Origin: Chrysomallon squamiferum
Taxonomy: Eukaryota > Mollusca > Gastropoda > Neomphalida > Peltospiridae
Assembly: GCA_012295275.1 (NCBI GenBank)
Contig: CM022676.1
Span: forward strand, 7,449,219-7,513,218
Direction of reading: 5' to 3'
DNA length: 64,000 nucleotides
Part shown: positions 11,048 to 21,889 of the stretch, in pieces
How the letters are laid out: each line of letters begins with the position of its first letter
Position numbering within the stretch: the stretch's first letter is position 1
Position numbers and translations under genes: made by a program
Notes under the pieces: model-generated
The model's database searches: none
What the model was told of the DNA's origin: nothing
What the model saw: only the letters and a program-made list of their open reading frames with translations

Positions 11048-12701
11048 ACATACACACACATATATATATACATGTATGTATGTATGCATGTACGTATCTA
11101 TGCATATATGTTTGTATTTATGTATTTATTTTTATATCTAGCGATTTGAGTTGACTTAATATATTTTGGTTTATGTAAAAATTACTTTTCATAGTAATCT
11201 GTAAGTTAAAATCTTGTTCCTTCATAATTTTACGAATGTTAAAGTTGAGGCGATTGCAAATTAATGGGAAAATTATTTTTTATCTCTCTTAAAACAATTT
11301 CGAGTCAACATTTACTCCATGTGATGTTTTGTGTTCGTACTGTGCGAATCTAAAACGCTTCTTGCTGTAATCTAAAACTGTCATTTTCAGTTTTGGACCC
11401 ATAATAGTAGTTTGCTTTTTGGGGATTATTACAAAATGTCTGGCCACAGTAATATCAGCTTCATCCCTAACATCGTATTTGTGACAAACAGTTCTAACTC
11501 TAAAGTATTTTTCGTGTTTCGCAGACATGTTGTTATTTTTGTTTATTTATTATTTTAAATAGTTATTAGCATACGTTGCATGTTTAGAAAGCATACAACA
11601 TTTTTAGAATGACAGTCTACTGAATTTAACCTGAGATTTTATTAACCGTGTTTAATTACACATGAAAGTGCCTTGCGAAGTGTATGATTAAAAAACCATA
11701 CTCGTTTTCTTCATTATCATTTATTAATTTCAGTTCACTTACCATCAGGCATTAAGACGTCATATGGATCGTCATTTCCTCTTTCCTCAAGAGAAGAATA
11801 TGTATTCTCTGAATCCTGATCTACAGCCGATGTCCCTGTTTGCTTATCTGAAACATGGTGATGGTAACAGAACATAATATAATATATAACGTTCAGTTTT
11901 ATAACTCTCTCTTCAGATCATGCTACCTAATAACTGACATCATTATTTGGGAGTAGTACCGGTCATGTAGTATTTTTAGTATGATGCTTCTCCAAATTTA
12001 AATCTACCATCAAACGTTCTTGTGCTTAGACATCATTTCTTGCCTCAGCCATTAGATGAACAGGTGACTGAACTACATAGGTTTTAGCGAAAACAGGTTT
12101 CATGTCTCTGCTTCAGCTAACTGTGTAAATTAGACTGATTTATCTCCCCTTTACTCTATAGGTAAGTGTAATTCAATTACGTAACAAAACAAATAAATGA
12201 ACACCGAAACAGATAAAGAAATATACATACTAATACAGAAACAAACTAATGAATGAAAGAATGAACGAACGAACAAATGCATCAACGAATAAATAAAGAA
12301 TATAAAATAAAATAAATAAAATTGAAATTAAATAAACAAATAAACTAACAAATAAATTAATAAATAGATAAACAAACAAATAAACAACTAACCAGCTAAA
12401 TAAATAAATAAATAAGTAACACATAAATCATTACTTCTTTTGTATCCTAAGTAGATAACAACAACAGTTATAATGATTACAGACAGAGAAAAGAAAATTC
12501 CAAAACTGCTGACAAATCCTTTTCCAAACTGACTGCTGTCTTCTACAGCACCTGAAATTCATTAATAAAATTAAATTGTGAGATTAAGTTCATATATTAT
12601 TTGATATCTTCAGTAGACAGGCAATTTCTATTTCCTTCTGTTAATATATCTTCATAAAGTACGTAATTATTTATTTGTTATTGTTAAGGTATCTTTCATT
12701 T

Positions 12702-12747
<46 letters not shown>

Positions 12748-14758
12748 CTGTATGTCGTTATTTATTTCGCACTTTCTACGTCATTGTTTGTACTTCAATC
12801 TTCTATAATTCTGCATTTATCCGTTCATAAATATATAATTATGTGTGCAAGAACATATGTATGTGTGTGTGTGTGTATGTACATACGTATACACATACAT
12901 AGATACACATACACACATAGATATATAGATATAGCCATATATATATATATATATACATACATACATACATACACATATGCATAGATATACATACACATCC
13001 ATGCAGAAGAAAACAATAACATACATTCCTAAACAGATACATTTACATATACATATATAAACGGACACAGATATGTACATCTGTGTGTCTATTTATATCT
13101 ATGCATGTCTATCAGTCTATTTCTATTTGTCTATATATCAATCTGTCTTCCTATTCAGATATTTTTATATAAAAGGTTTATAATCTCTATTCAAAATAAA
13201 ATGAACAATAAAATGAATTAAAACTTACTCTCAACATTAATAATAATTTTGGTATGTGCTGATTCGTTCGTATCCGGATTAACAGCAGTGCATGTGTAGA
13301 CTCCATCTTGAAATCTCGTGATATTCCTTAGTGACAGTAGTCCGTTGTTACTGACAATCTGACTGGTCAGTTCCCATCTGTAAAGGCACTTGATAAAGCA
13401 GTCGGCTTCGCATGAGAGGGTGACGTGACTTCTTTCCTCTACTGTGATGTCAGATGAAGAATTGATTCGAAGTGAGCTACCAGGACCGTCTATGAATAAA
13501 AATAAAAATAAAAATAAAAATAAAAATAAAAATAAAAATAAAAATAAAAATAAAAATAAAAATAAAAATAAAAATAAAAATAAAAAAATAAATAAATAAA
13601 TAATAAAAGCCAAAGAGTTTTTTTTTTGTCAACATTATCCTATTCATACAATCATCATCATAATTGTTATTTTTATAGCTATTGAAACCGTTGTTGTTGT
13701 CGTCGTTATTATTAATATTATTACATTATTGTTGTTGTTGTTGTTATTATTAAATTAAGATACCTCTAACTTTCAAAACGACTCTGTTACTCGAATATCG
13801 TTGATCGGTATCTTCACATCGCCAAATATCTCCTTGTTGCTTTCTGTTGACAGATGTTATAGTAACTAGAAACTTGTTACGTAAACATTTGTAAGTGTAA
13901 TTTTCACTAAAACGTGACATAACATCACAGTGTCCGGGACCAGAATTTAACACGTCACAGGTGACGTCATTCACAAGCCACGTGATGCGATGTGAATTTT
14001 CTGAAATCTCACATGTGAACGTAAAAGAACGTCCTGTCATAGCGTATTGCGCGGACCCTCGAAGTTCTGGCGATCCTGAAAATAAACTTTAAACAGTAAA
14101 CAAAAAAGCGCGCGCACCTACTCACACACACAGCCACGCACACTTAAATACACACTTAATGCAATATATAATGGATGTTCGCAAGTAAAACGATTATCAC
14201 TGGTTGTCTGATATATTAAACATACACCTCTAACAAGTACTAAGTTGTCTGTTTATTTTGAAATTTTTAATTTTACTGTAGCTTTTACTTACGATGTACA
14301 GTCAAATTAAGTGTTTTATTGGCTGTTTTATTCGTATCTCGATTCTTGGCCGTACACATATAGAGACCTGATTGTGATTTATTAATACTGGCCAATGAGA
14401 GAATGCCCGTGTTACTTATGACGTCATCTACGCGCTTCCACTGATAATTGCACGTGATAAAACACGTAGCTGAACAAGACACTGTGACGTCACTTCCTTC
14501 CATAGCAGTGAGAACAAAAGAAGTATTCAGCTTGAGTGATGTTCCAGGACCATCTAAAAAGAAAGACGTTGTCAACATCAACATCATCATCGCCAGCATT
14601 ATTATCATCGTCGTCATATTTTTGTTTTGTTCTTACTGATAGAGAATTGGTGGGATTGTTCGCATTGTTGATTATGGATTATGTTGAAATGATGGTGGTG
14701 ATGTAGTGTTTGAGTTGTTGATGTTAATATTAGAATTTCTATTACTATGACTACTATT

Positions 14759-14791
<33 letters not shown>

Positions 14792-17700
14792 GTAAATACA
14801 AATAAAAATTTTCTAAATGTTGGTATGTACATACAGGTATAATTCTGAAGATATATCTTGATATACATTAGAGCATACGAACGTGTCTGTTTAATCACAG
14901 AGTTAGGCTGGACATTCTTTCACGTAAAAATATCAACTTACTTAGATATTAAAATATATTAATAATTCTTATCTTGTGTAATTATAATCTATAAAAAATA
15001 AAGATTTTTTGACCTCTAATTTCAAATATTATTTTGTTTTATTGAGATGTATTGCTTAGTTATCATTAGCAGAATATATAACCAACAATGCTAATAATAA
15101 AACTGATTTTTACCTCCATCTAGATTTCACAGTTTGTAAATGAAACGAGATTAACTCAGCTACAGATAAATAATTTGAATATAAAATACATACCTTGTAC
15201 ATACAATACACATCTCAGTAAAACGAACACACAGAATAACTTACAACTAATTTCCAGTATTTTAGTTTTCACTTCCGTTAATAAAAATAAAGTTTTATTA
15301 TTATTATTATTATTTTATCTTTTCTTCACTACTTTCTGGATTATGTTGAAGTGATGGTGGTGATGTAGTGTTTGAGTTATTGATGTTGATATTACAATTT
15401 CTGTTGCTGTAATACTATTTATTTATATATAAATAAATAAATAAATAAGTAAATAAACATTTCTAAATGTTGGTATGTACACACAGGTATAATTCTAAAG
15501 ATATATCTTGATATATGTTAGTGCATACAAACGTATCTGTTTAATCATAGAGTTAGGCTGGACATTCTTTCACGTAAAAATATAGACTTACTTAGATATT
15601 AAAATATATTAATAATTCTTATCTTGTGTAATTATAATCTATTTCAAATATTATTTTGTTTTATTGAGATGTATTGCTTAGTTATCATTAACAGTACATA
15701 TTTCCTAGAAAGATAATTATAAACATGAAATTGATAATACATGTGACTTCTAGTATTGTTTTCTTTTATTGAGATGCTTTGTTTAGTTATCATTAGCAGA
15801 ATATATTACCAACAATGGTAATAATAAAACTGATTTTTACCTCTCACTTCGAGTTTTATTTCATTGCTGCGTGGTCTGTAATCACCACATCTCCACACTG
15901 TTCCTTGTTGAATGAGGCTGACAGATTTTATTGTGAGGATGTTTGTATCATCTGAACAGTTAAAACTGTATACTTTTGGATGTTCATCCAAAATATCACA
16001 CTCAGTATAGTTTTCTATTACACGAATCCTGTATTCTGTGTTATTCACGAACCAGGTAATGTTAGGAGAAGGAAAATCACTCTGACAGGTGAAAGTAAAA
16101 AGTGATCCAACAAGTGCATATCTGTCTGATGTTGTTAATCTATACTGTTGGCCTTAAATCAGAAGAAACAAATTTAAAAACATTAATTAAAATTAGAATT
16201 AAAATTAAAATAAATTAATCTAAACAAAATAATTGTTTTTGTAATTACATATTTTCTATATTACAGTACGCTGTGTAATTGACTGTGATTTTATGCAGTT
16301 ATGTTATGTTATGTTATGTTGACTTATATTACACTACATCCTATTATATCATATCGTATCATATTGTATTATTTTCTGTAGTAGTATATTATATTGTACG
16401 TTACTATTTTATATTATCAGAATTGCTTTTCATTCTCGTTTAATGTTTATGTTTTGCGCCAAAATAAGAAACTGGTGAGATTTAGTATATAGATAAATAT
16501 GTACGTAATCATGAATTCACTGTATTAGTGTGTTCTGCGTTATCATGAATTCACTTTATTAATGTGTACAATGTCTGCTTATATTTACAGTCACGAAGGT
16601 AATAAATCAGATAAAATTAAGACTATTTATCCATAACCATCGTCCATACATAACACCAACTCCACCCAGATTTCAGTTACTAAATGAGATTAACTTAGAG
16701 ATAAATAATCTGAATATAAAATACATACCTTGTACGTACAATACACATCTCAGTAACACGAACACACAGAATAACTTACAACTCATTTCCAGTATTTTAG
16801 TTTTCACTTCCGTTAATAAAAATAAAGTTTTATTATTATTATTATTATTATTATTTTATCTTTTCTTCACTACTTTCTGGATTATGTTGAAGTGATGGTG
16901 GTGATGTAGTGTTTGAGTTGTTGATGTTGATATTACAATTTCTGTTGCTGTAACTACTATTTATTTATATATAAATAAATAAATAAGTAAATAAACATTT
17001 CTAGATGTTGGTATGTACACACAGGTATAATTCTTCATATACGTTTGTGCATACGAATGTATCTGTTTAATCATAGAGTTAGGCTGGACATTCTTTCACG
17101 TAAAAAAATATAGACTTACTTAGATATTAAAATATATTAATAATTCTTATCTTGTGTAATTATAATCTATTTCAAATATTATTTTGTTTTATTGAGATGT
17201 ATTGCTTAGTTATCATTAACAGTACATATTTCCTAGAAAGATAATTATAAACATGAAATTGATAATACATGTGACTTCTAGTATTGTTTTCTTTTATTGA
17301 GATGCTTTGTTTAGTTATCATTAGCAGAATATATAACCAACAATGCTAATAATAAAACTGATTTTTACCTCTCACTTCGAGTTTTATTTCATTGCTGCGT
17401 GGTACATCATCACCACATCTCCACACTGTTCCTTGTTGACTGAGGTTGACAGATTTTATTGTGAGGAGATTTGTGTCATCTGAACAGTGAAAACTGTATA
17501 CGTTTGGATGTTCATCCAAAATATCACACTCAGTATAGTTTTCTATTACACGAATCCTGTATTCTGTGTTATTCACGAACCAGGTAATGTTAGGAGAAGG
17601 AAAATCACTCTGACAGGTGAAAGTAAAAAGTGATCCAACAAGTGCATATCTGTCTGATGTTGTTAATCTATACTGTTGGCCTTAAATCAGAAGAAACAAA

Positions 17701-19883
17701 TTTAAAAACATTAATTAAAATTAGAATTAAAATTAAAATAAATTAATCTAAACAAAATAATTGTTTTTGTAATTACATATTTTCTATATTACAGTACGCT
17801 GTGTAATTGACTGTGATTTTATGCAGTTATGTTATGTTATGTTATGTTGACTTATATTACACTACATCCTATTATATCATATCGTATCATATTGTATTAT
17901 TTTCTGTAGTAGTATATTATATTGTACGTTACTATTTTATATTATCAGAATTGCTTTTCATTCTCGTTTAATGTTTATGTTTTGCGCCAAAATAAGAAAC
18001 TGGTGAGATTTAGTATATAGATAAATATGTACGTAATCATGAATTCACTGTATTAGTGTGTTCTGCGTTATCATGAATTCACTTTATTAATGTGTACAAT
18101 GTCTGCTTATATTTACAGTCACGAAGGTAATAAATCAGATAAAATTAAGACTATTTATCCATAACCATCGTCCATACATAACACCAACTCCACCCAGATT
18201 TCAGTTACTAAATGAGATTAACTTAGAGATAAATAATCTGAATATAAAATACATACCTTGTACGTACAATACACATCTCAGTAACACGAACACACAGAAT
18301 AACTTACAACTCATTTCCAGTATTTTAGTTTTCACTTCCGTTAATAAAAATAAAGTTTTATTATTATTATTATTATTATTATTTTATCTTTTCTTCACTA
18401 CTTTCTGGATTATGTTGAAGTGATGGTGGTGATGTAGTGTTTGAGTTGTTGATGTTGATATTACAATTTCTGTTGCTGTAACTACTATTTATTTATATAT
18501 AAATAAATAAATAAGTAAATAAACATTTCTAGATGTTGGTATGTACACACAGGTATAATTCTTCATATACGTTTGTGCATACGAACGTATCTGTTTAATC
18601 ATAGAGTTAGGCTGGACATTCTTTCACGTAAAAATATAGACTTACTTAGATATTAAAATATATTAATAATTCTTATCTTGTGTAATTATAATCTATTTCA
18701 AATATTATTTTGTTTTATTGAGATGTATTGCTTAGTTATCATTAACAGTACATATTTCCTAGAAAGATAATTATAAACATGAAATTGATAATACATGTGA
18801 CTTCTAGTATTGTTTTCTTTTATTGAGATGCTTTGTTTAGTTATCATTAGCAGAATATATAACCAACAATGCTAATAATAAAACTGATTTTTACCTCTCA
18901 CTTCGAGTTTTATTTCATTGCTGCGTGGTACATCATCACCACATCTCCACACTGTTCCTTGTTGACTGAGGTTGACAGATTTTATTGTGAGGAGATTTGT
19001 GTCATCTGAACAGTGAAAACTGTATACGTTTGGATGTTCATCCAAAATATCACACTCAGTATAGTTTTCTATTACACGAATCCTGTATTCTGTGTTATTC
19101 ACGAACCAGGTAATGTTAGGAGAAGGAAAATCACTCTGACAGGTGAAAGTAAAAAGTGATCCAACAAGTGCATATCTGTCTGATGTTGTTAATCTATACT
19201 GTTGACCTTAAATCAGAAGAAACAAATTTAAAAAAATTAATTAAAATTAGAATTAAAATTAAAATAAATTAATCTAAACAAAATAATTGTTTTTTTGTAA
19301 TTACATATTTTCTATATTACAGTACGCTGTGTAATTGACTGTGATTTTATGCAGTTATGTTATGTTATGTTATGTTGACTTATATTACACTACATCCTAT
19401 TATATCATATCGTATCATATTGTATTATTTTCTGTAGTAGTATATTATATTGTACGATACTATTTTATATTATCAGAATTGCTTTTCATTCTCGTTTAAT
19501 GTTTATGTTTTGCGCCAAAATAAGAAACTGGTGAGATTTAGTATATAGATAAATATGTACGTAATCATGAATTCACTGTATTAGTGTGTTCTGCGTTATC
19601 ATGAATTCACTTTATTAATGTGTACAATGTCTGCTTATATTTACAGTCACGAAGGTAATAAATCAGATAAAATTAAGACTATTTATCCATAACCATCGTC
19701 CATACATAACACCAACTCCACCCAGATTTCAGTTACTAAATGAGATTAACTTAGAGATAAATAATCTGAATATAAAATACATACCTTGTACATACAATAC
19801 ACATCTCAGTAACACGAACACACAGAATAACTTACAACTCATTTCTAGTATTTTAGTTTTCACTTCCGTTAATAAAAATAAAG

Positions 19884-19953
<70 letters not shown>

Positions 19954-21339
19954 TTATCTTTTCTTCACTACTTTCTGGATTATGTTGAAGTGATGGTGGT
20001 GATGTAGTGTTTGAGTTGTTGCTGTTGATATTACAATTTCTGTTGCTGTAACTACTATTTATTTATATATAAATAAATAAATAAGTAAACAAACATTTCT
20101 AAATGTTGGTATGCACACACAGGTATAATTCTAAAGATATATCTTGATATACGTTAGTGCATACGAACGTATCTGTTTAATCACAGAGTTAGGCTGGACA
20201 TTCTTTCACGTAAAAATATAGACTTACTTAGATATTAAAATATATTAATAATTCTTATCTTGTGTAATTATAATCTATTTCAAATATTATTTTGTTTTAT
20301 TGAGATGTATTGCTTAGTTATCATTAGCAGAATATATAACCAACAATGCTAATAATAAAACTGATTTTTACCTCTCACTTCAAGTTTTATTACATTGCTG
20401 TGTGGTCTGTAATCACCACATCTCCACACTGTTCCTTGTTGACTGAGGCTGACAGATTTTACTATGAGGAGATTTGTGTCATCTGAACAGTGAAAACTGT
20501 ATACCTTTGAATGTTCACCCAAAACATAACACTCAGTATAGTTTTCTATTACACGAATCCTGTATTTTGTGTTATTCACGAACCAGGTAACTGTACGAGA
20601 AGGAAAATCACTCTGACAGGTGAAAGTAAAAAGTGATCCAACAACTGCATATGGGCCTGATGTTGTTAATCTATACTGCTGACCTTATATTAGAAGAAAC
20701 AATATTTAAAAAAAATTAATTAAAATTAGAATTAAAATTAAAATAAATTAATCTAAACAAAATAATTTTTTTTGTAATTACATATTTGCTTCGTTACAGT
20801 ACGCTGTGTTTATTGCTGATATTACACTACATCCTATTATATCATATCGTATCATATTGTACTATTTTCTATACTAGTATATTATATTGTACGACATTAT
20901 TTTATATTATCAAAATTGCCTTTCATTCTCGTTTAATGTATATGTTTTGCGCCAAAATAAGAAACTGGTGAGATTTAGTATATAGATAAATATGTACGTA
21001 ATCATGAATTCACTGTATTAGTGTGTTCTGCGTTTTCAACGTAATCATGAATTCACTGTATTAATGTGTACTGTGTTTTCAACGTAATCATGAATTCACT
21101 GTATTAATGGGGAGAATGTCTAATTATATTTACACAATTATACAGGTAATAAATCAGATAATAAAATTAGGACTATTTATCCATAACCATCGTCCATAAT
21201 ATAACGACAATTCCCTCCAGATTTCACAGTTACTAAATGAGATTAACTTAGAGATAAATAATCTGAATCTAAAATACATACCTTGTACGTACAATACACA
21301 TCCCAGTATCATGAACACAGAGAATAACTTACAACTCAT
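9219..21339 (-). CDS. Gene B: multi-Ig receptor with four ITAM exons (introns included)
   Basis: Exons with matching phases: 21339-21282 (signal), 20683-20372 (V4), optional 19206-18895, 17680-17369 and 16152-15841 (V3, V2, V1), 14553-14293 (C2), 14075-13764 (V'), 13489-13229 (C2b), 12551-12435 (TM), 11847-11743, 10686-10594 and 10016-9930 (ITAM 1-3), 9343-9219 (ITAM 4 read to a stop). With V4 alone the joined exons total 1731 nt, 576 residues plus stop, with no internal stop. All three extra V exons could add 312 residues without changing frame. Predicted product: type I membrane protein with four to seven Ig domains and four tail tyrosine modules. Exon use is inferred. Confidence 0.75.
9439..9477. 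repeat. (TA)n microsatellite
   Basis: Intronic TA tract that generates spurious Ile-Tyr frames on both strands. Confidence 0.95.
9930..10016 (-). CDS. Gene B ITAM exon 3
   Basis: 87-nt phase 1-1 exon, six codons shorter than standard in its N-terminal linker; donor gtaagt. It encodes NPYSSLEERGYEVPYDVLI: YxxL-x8-YxxL with a third tyrosine (YEVP) inside the spacer, shared with exon 4. The position -3 to the first Tyr is Gly rather than acidic. Confidence 0.7.
10326..10376. repeat. (GATA)n microsatellite
   Basis: Intronic tetranucleotide tract. Confidence 0.9.
10594..10686 (-). CDS. Gene B ITAM exon 2
   Basis: 93-nt phase 1-1 exon (four codons shorter than standard), acceptor 'catgtttcag', donor gtgagt. 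It encodes [19 protein letters not shown], an intact YxxL-x8-YxxL. If the donor is not used, the frame ends at once (N-S-E-stop), as in most siblings. Confidence 0.75.
10777..11060. repeat. (CA)n and (TC)n microsatellites
   Basis: CA tract at about 10779-10826 and a 75-nt TC tract at about 10973-11047 followed by TACA/TATA repeats. Confidence 0.95.
11285..11540 (-). mobile_element. Penelope-like element fragment (GIY-YIG endonuclease region)
   Basis: An open frame of about 79 residues contains VRTVCHKYDVRDEADITVAR, then HF, IIPKKQT and RFRFAQYE…GVNVD. The same succession (VGTVCHKYN…VDIQVAKHFN…EREAFWIRTI…FGINVE) occurs at 60.97-61.30 kb after a GIY-YIG-type start, and is typical of the C-terminal endonuclease of Penelope-type retroelements. 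Here the catalytic N-terminal part is missing. It lies in an intron between ITAM exons 1 and 2 of gene B and is dead. Confidence 0.6.
11743..11847 (-). CDS. Gene B ITAM exon 1
   Basis: 105-nt phase 1-1 exon, acceptor 'catgtttcag', donor gtaagt. It encodes ENTYSSLEERGNDDPYDVL: acidic residue at -3, YxxL-x8-YxxL, a full match to the vertebrate ITAM consensus. It joins the transmembrane exon directly in frame (A+AT gives Asn), so the two small exons of gene A are not needed. Confidence 0.8.
12435..12551 (-). CDS. Gene B transmembrane exon
   Basis: 117 nt, phase 1-1, acceptor 'aatttcag', donor gtaatg. It encodes AVEDSSQFGKGFVSSFG…, then hydrophobic IFFSLSVIIITVVVIYLGYKR with a basic end. It differs from the gene A exon at only a few bases, which dates the two as recent duplicates. 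Confidence 0.85.
12706..12747. repeat. Poly(T) run, about 42 nt
   Basis: Intronic homopolymer, possibly the tail of a retroposed insertion on the minus strand; no body recognised. Confidence 0.9.
13229..13489 (-). CDS. Gene B C2b: second C2-type Ig domain
   Basis: 261-nt phase 1-1 exon, acceptor 'attcatag', donor gtaagt. It starts DGPGSSLRINSSS and has the extra-cysteine signature SCEADCFIKC, then the strand-C Trp, and ends in DGVYTCTAVNPDT. It is the membrane-proximal Ig domain. An AAAAAT repeat sits within 5 nt of the acceptor and replaces a normal pyrimidine tract (T-rich on this strand, so still usable). Confidence 0.8.
13494..13587. repeat. (AAAAAT)n microsatellite abutting a splice acceptor
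   Basis: Near-perfect hexanucleotide array; on the minus strand it reads TTTTTA and serves as the pyrimidine tract of C2b. Confidence 0.95.
13764..14075 (-). CDS. Gene B V': second V-like Ig domain
   Basis: 312-nt phase 1-1 exon, acceptor 'attttcag', donor gtatct. It encodes 104 residues with Cys22 (FTFTC), the Trp (ITWLVND), an internal cysteine pair (GHCDV and YKC) and GDIWRC as the last cysteine. It is related to the N-terminal V exons (KVRG ending) but clearly diverged. The partial exon at 63781 is its orthologue in gene E. Confidence 0.8.
14293..14553 (-). CDS. Gene B C2: first C2-type Ig domain
   Basis: 261-nt phase 1-1 exon, acceptor 'ctttttag', donor gtaagt. It starts DGPGTSLKLNTS. 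Cysteines at 27, 31 and 35 (SCSATCFITC) are followed by Trp39 and Cys67 in SGLYMC. The DGPG…L-N opening and C2 layout resemble CEACAM/hemicentin/Siglec-type domains; that likeness is by eye. Three N-glycosylation sequons (NKT, NKT and an N-x-S/T near the start) can be seen. Confidence 0.8.
15112..15251 (-). pseudogene. Broken first signal/V unit of gene B
   Basis: The signal exon homologue (15251-15194) has ATT where its siblings have ATG, and no upstream in-frame ATG. Its V exon is gone: at about 15117 the intron flank 3' of a V exon ('gatttttacctc') is fused directly to the intron just after a signal exon ('catctagatttcacag'). One deletion removed the V exon and most of the intron. Confidence 0.75.
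15841..16152 (-). CDS. Gene B V1 exon (V-type Ig)
   Basis: 312-nt phase 1-1, acceptor 'atttaag', donor gtaaaa. It has the four-cysteine V layout with ENYTECDILDEHPK and FNCSDD as the extra pair, and GTVWRC. Sequons NNT, NYT and NCS. It differs from V2/V3 at about ten residues, clustered around the second cysteine pair and the loop after WRCGD. Confidence 0.8.
16729..16786 (-). CDS. Alternative signal exon S2
   Basis: 58-nt ATG exon, donor gtatgt: MSCKLFCVFVLLRCVLYVQ. It is intact but lies inside gene B without the conserved upstream promoter block, so independent use is unproven. Confidence 0.55.
17369..17680 (-). CDS. Gene B V2 exon (V-type Ig)
   Basis: 312-nt phase 1-1, same splice sites as V1. 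It carries [15 protein letters not shown] after WRCG. It is indistinguishable from V3 over the stretch from the NNTEYR motif onward. Confidence 0.8.
18257..18314 (-). CDS. Alternative signal exon S3
   Basis: 58-nt ATG exon, the same peptide as S2, donor gtatgt; no promoter block upstream. Confidence 0.55.
18895..19206 (-). CDS. Gene B V3 exon (V-type Ig)
   Basis: 312-nt phase 1-1 exon, near-identical to V2 with intact cysteines and splice sites. Its first codons (GQQ) come from 'gttgacctta' instead of V2's 'gttggcctta', a single base difference at the exon start that is silent (GGT versus GGC, both Gly). Confidence 0.8.
19785..19842 (-). CDS. Alternative signal exon S4
   Basis: 58-nt ATG exon, donor gtatgt; no promoter block upstream. 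Confidence 0.55.
19889..19953. repeat. (ATT)n microsatellite
   Basis: Expanded in this unit relative to the same site in the other units (about 25-30 nt there). Confidence 0.9.
20372..20683 (-). CDS. Gene B V4 exon (V-type Ig, first after the promoter)
   Basis: 312-nt phase 1-1, acceptor 'atataag' (weaker: 'ttctaatataag'), donor gtaaaa. It is the most diverged of the four: YTECYVLGEHSK, DYRPHSNVIK, and TTSGPYAVV at the start. It is intact and directly downstream of the S5 signal exon, so it is the V exon most surely used. Confidence 0.8.
21282..21339 (-). CDS. Gene B signal exon S5
   Basis: 58-nt exon: MSCKLFSVFMILGCVLYVQ, donor gtatgt. It is the only gene B signal exon with the conserved 5' block upstream (21.54-21.88 kb), so I take it as the main start. 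Confidence 0.75.
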
Positions 21340-21539
21340 TTCCAGAATTTTAGTTAGCATTGCCGTTAATAAAATAAAATTATTATTATTATTTTTTTGT
21401 TTTTTATTATTATTATTTTTTATCTTTTCTTCACTACGTTCTTGTTTTAAATTCTTCAATTTTAATTTTCTGTTGCTATGTTACCAAATTTATTTCCTGT
21501 TTCACAAGTAAAACACCCGTTTTTTATAAAATAACATCT

Positions 21540-21880
21540 ATAATATATTACATCCACTTGACTGACTTCAGCAGTTTGCTGGTTCAATAAATACTAACAT
21601 GTATTTGTACATTCACACACTATAAGAAGAAATCATAAAATGATCAGTTCGGAAATCTTTGGACATTTTCCAGTCGACGTAAATAATGACGTAGTGGTCT
21701 GCTGATTAACACGTGACAAACACTATTTTTGACTGAGGTAATCATCGCTTCACGCGCACCCCGAATGCGTACTACCTTACAGAATATTGTCTACGTGTAG
21801 ATCTAATCAGACTACGTAAGAAAAAAGGTCGCTCATAATCGGGGGTAGTCATCGCTTCTCACGGAGCTCGCCGTTCTTTG
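21540..21880 (-). promoter_or_regulatory. Conserved 5' block of gene B
   Basis: Copy of the upstream block shared with genes A, D and E: 'ctgaagtcagtc', an E-box CACGTG near 21710 and 'cgtaaataatgacgtag'. The p53-like palindrome is degraded here (ggacattttcc). Beyond it, the 'ccgttctttgtcttttgta' motif is repeated twice (about 21870 and 21963). Confidence 0.5.
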
Positions 21881-21889
21881 TCTTTTGTA

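Larger units (their letters stand above)
15255..20990. repeat. Tandem array of ~1.53-kb signal+V units
   Basis: Signal exons at 16786, 18314 and 19842 are spaced 1528 bp. V exons at 16152, 17680, 19206 and 20683 are spaced 1528, 1526 and 1477 bp. Long intron stretches between the V2 and V3 units look almost identical, and the predicted V2 and V3 residues over the C-terminal 76 positions are the same. This indicates very recent unequal crossing-over or gene conversion. Confidence 0.9.

Noticed and set aside
15841-20683. Rearranging antigen-receptor locus with recombination signal sequences
   Set aside because: V exons have complete signal/splice structure and full domains including the final strand. 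I saw no heptamer-spacer-nonamer beside them, though I did not scan exhaustively. RNA splicing explains the layout.
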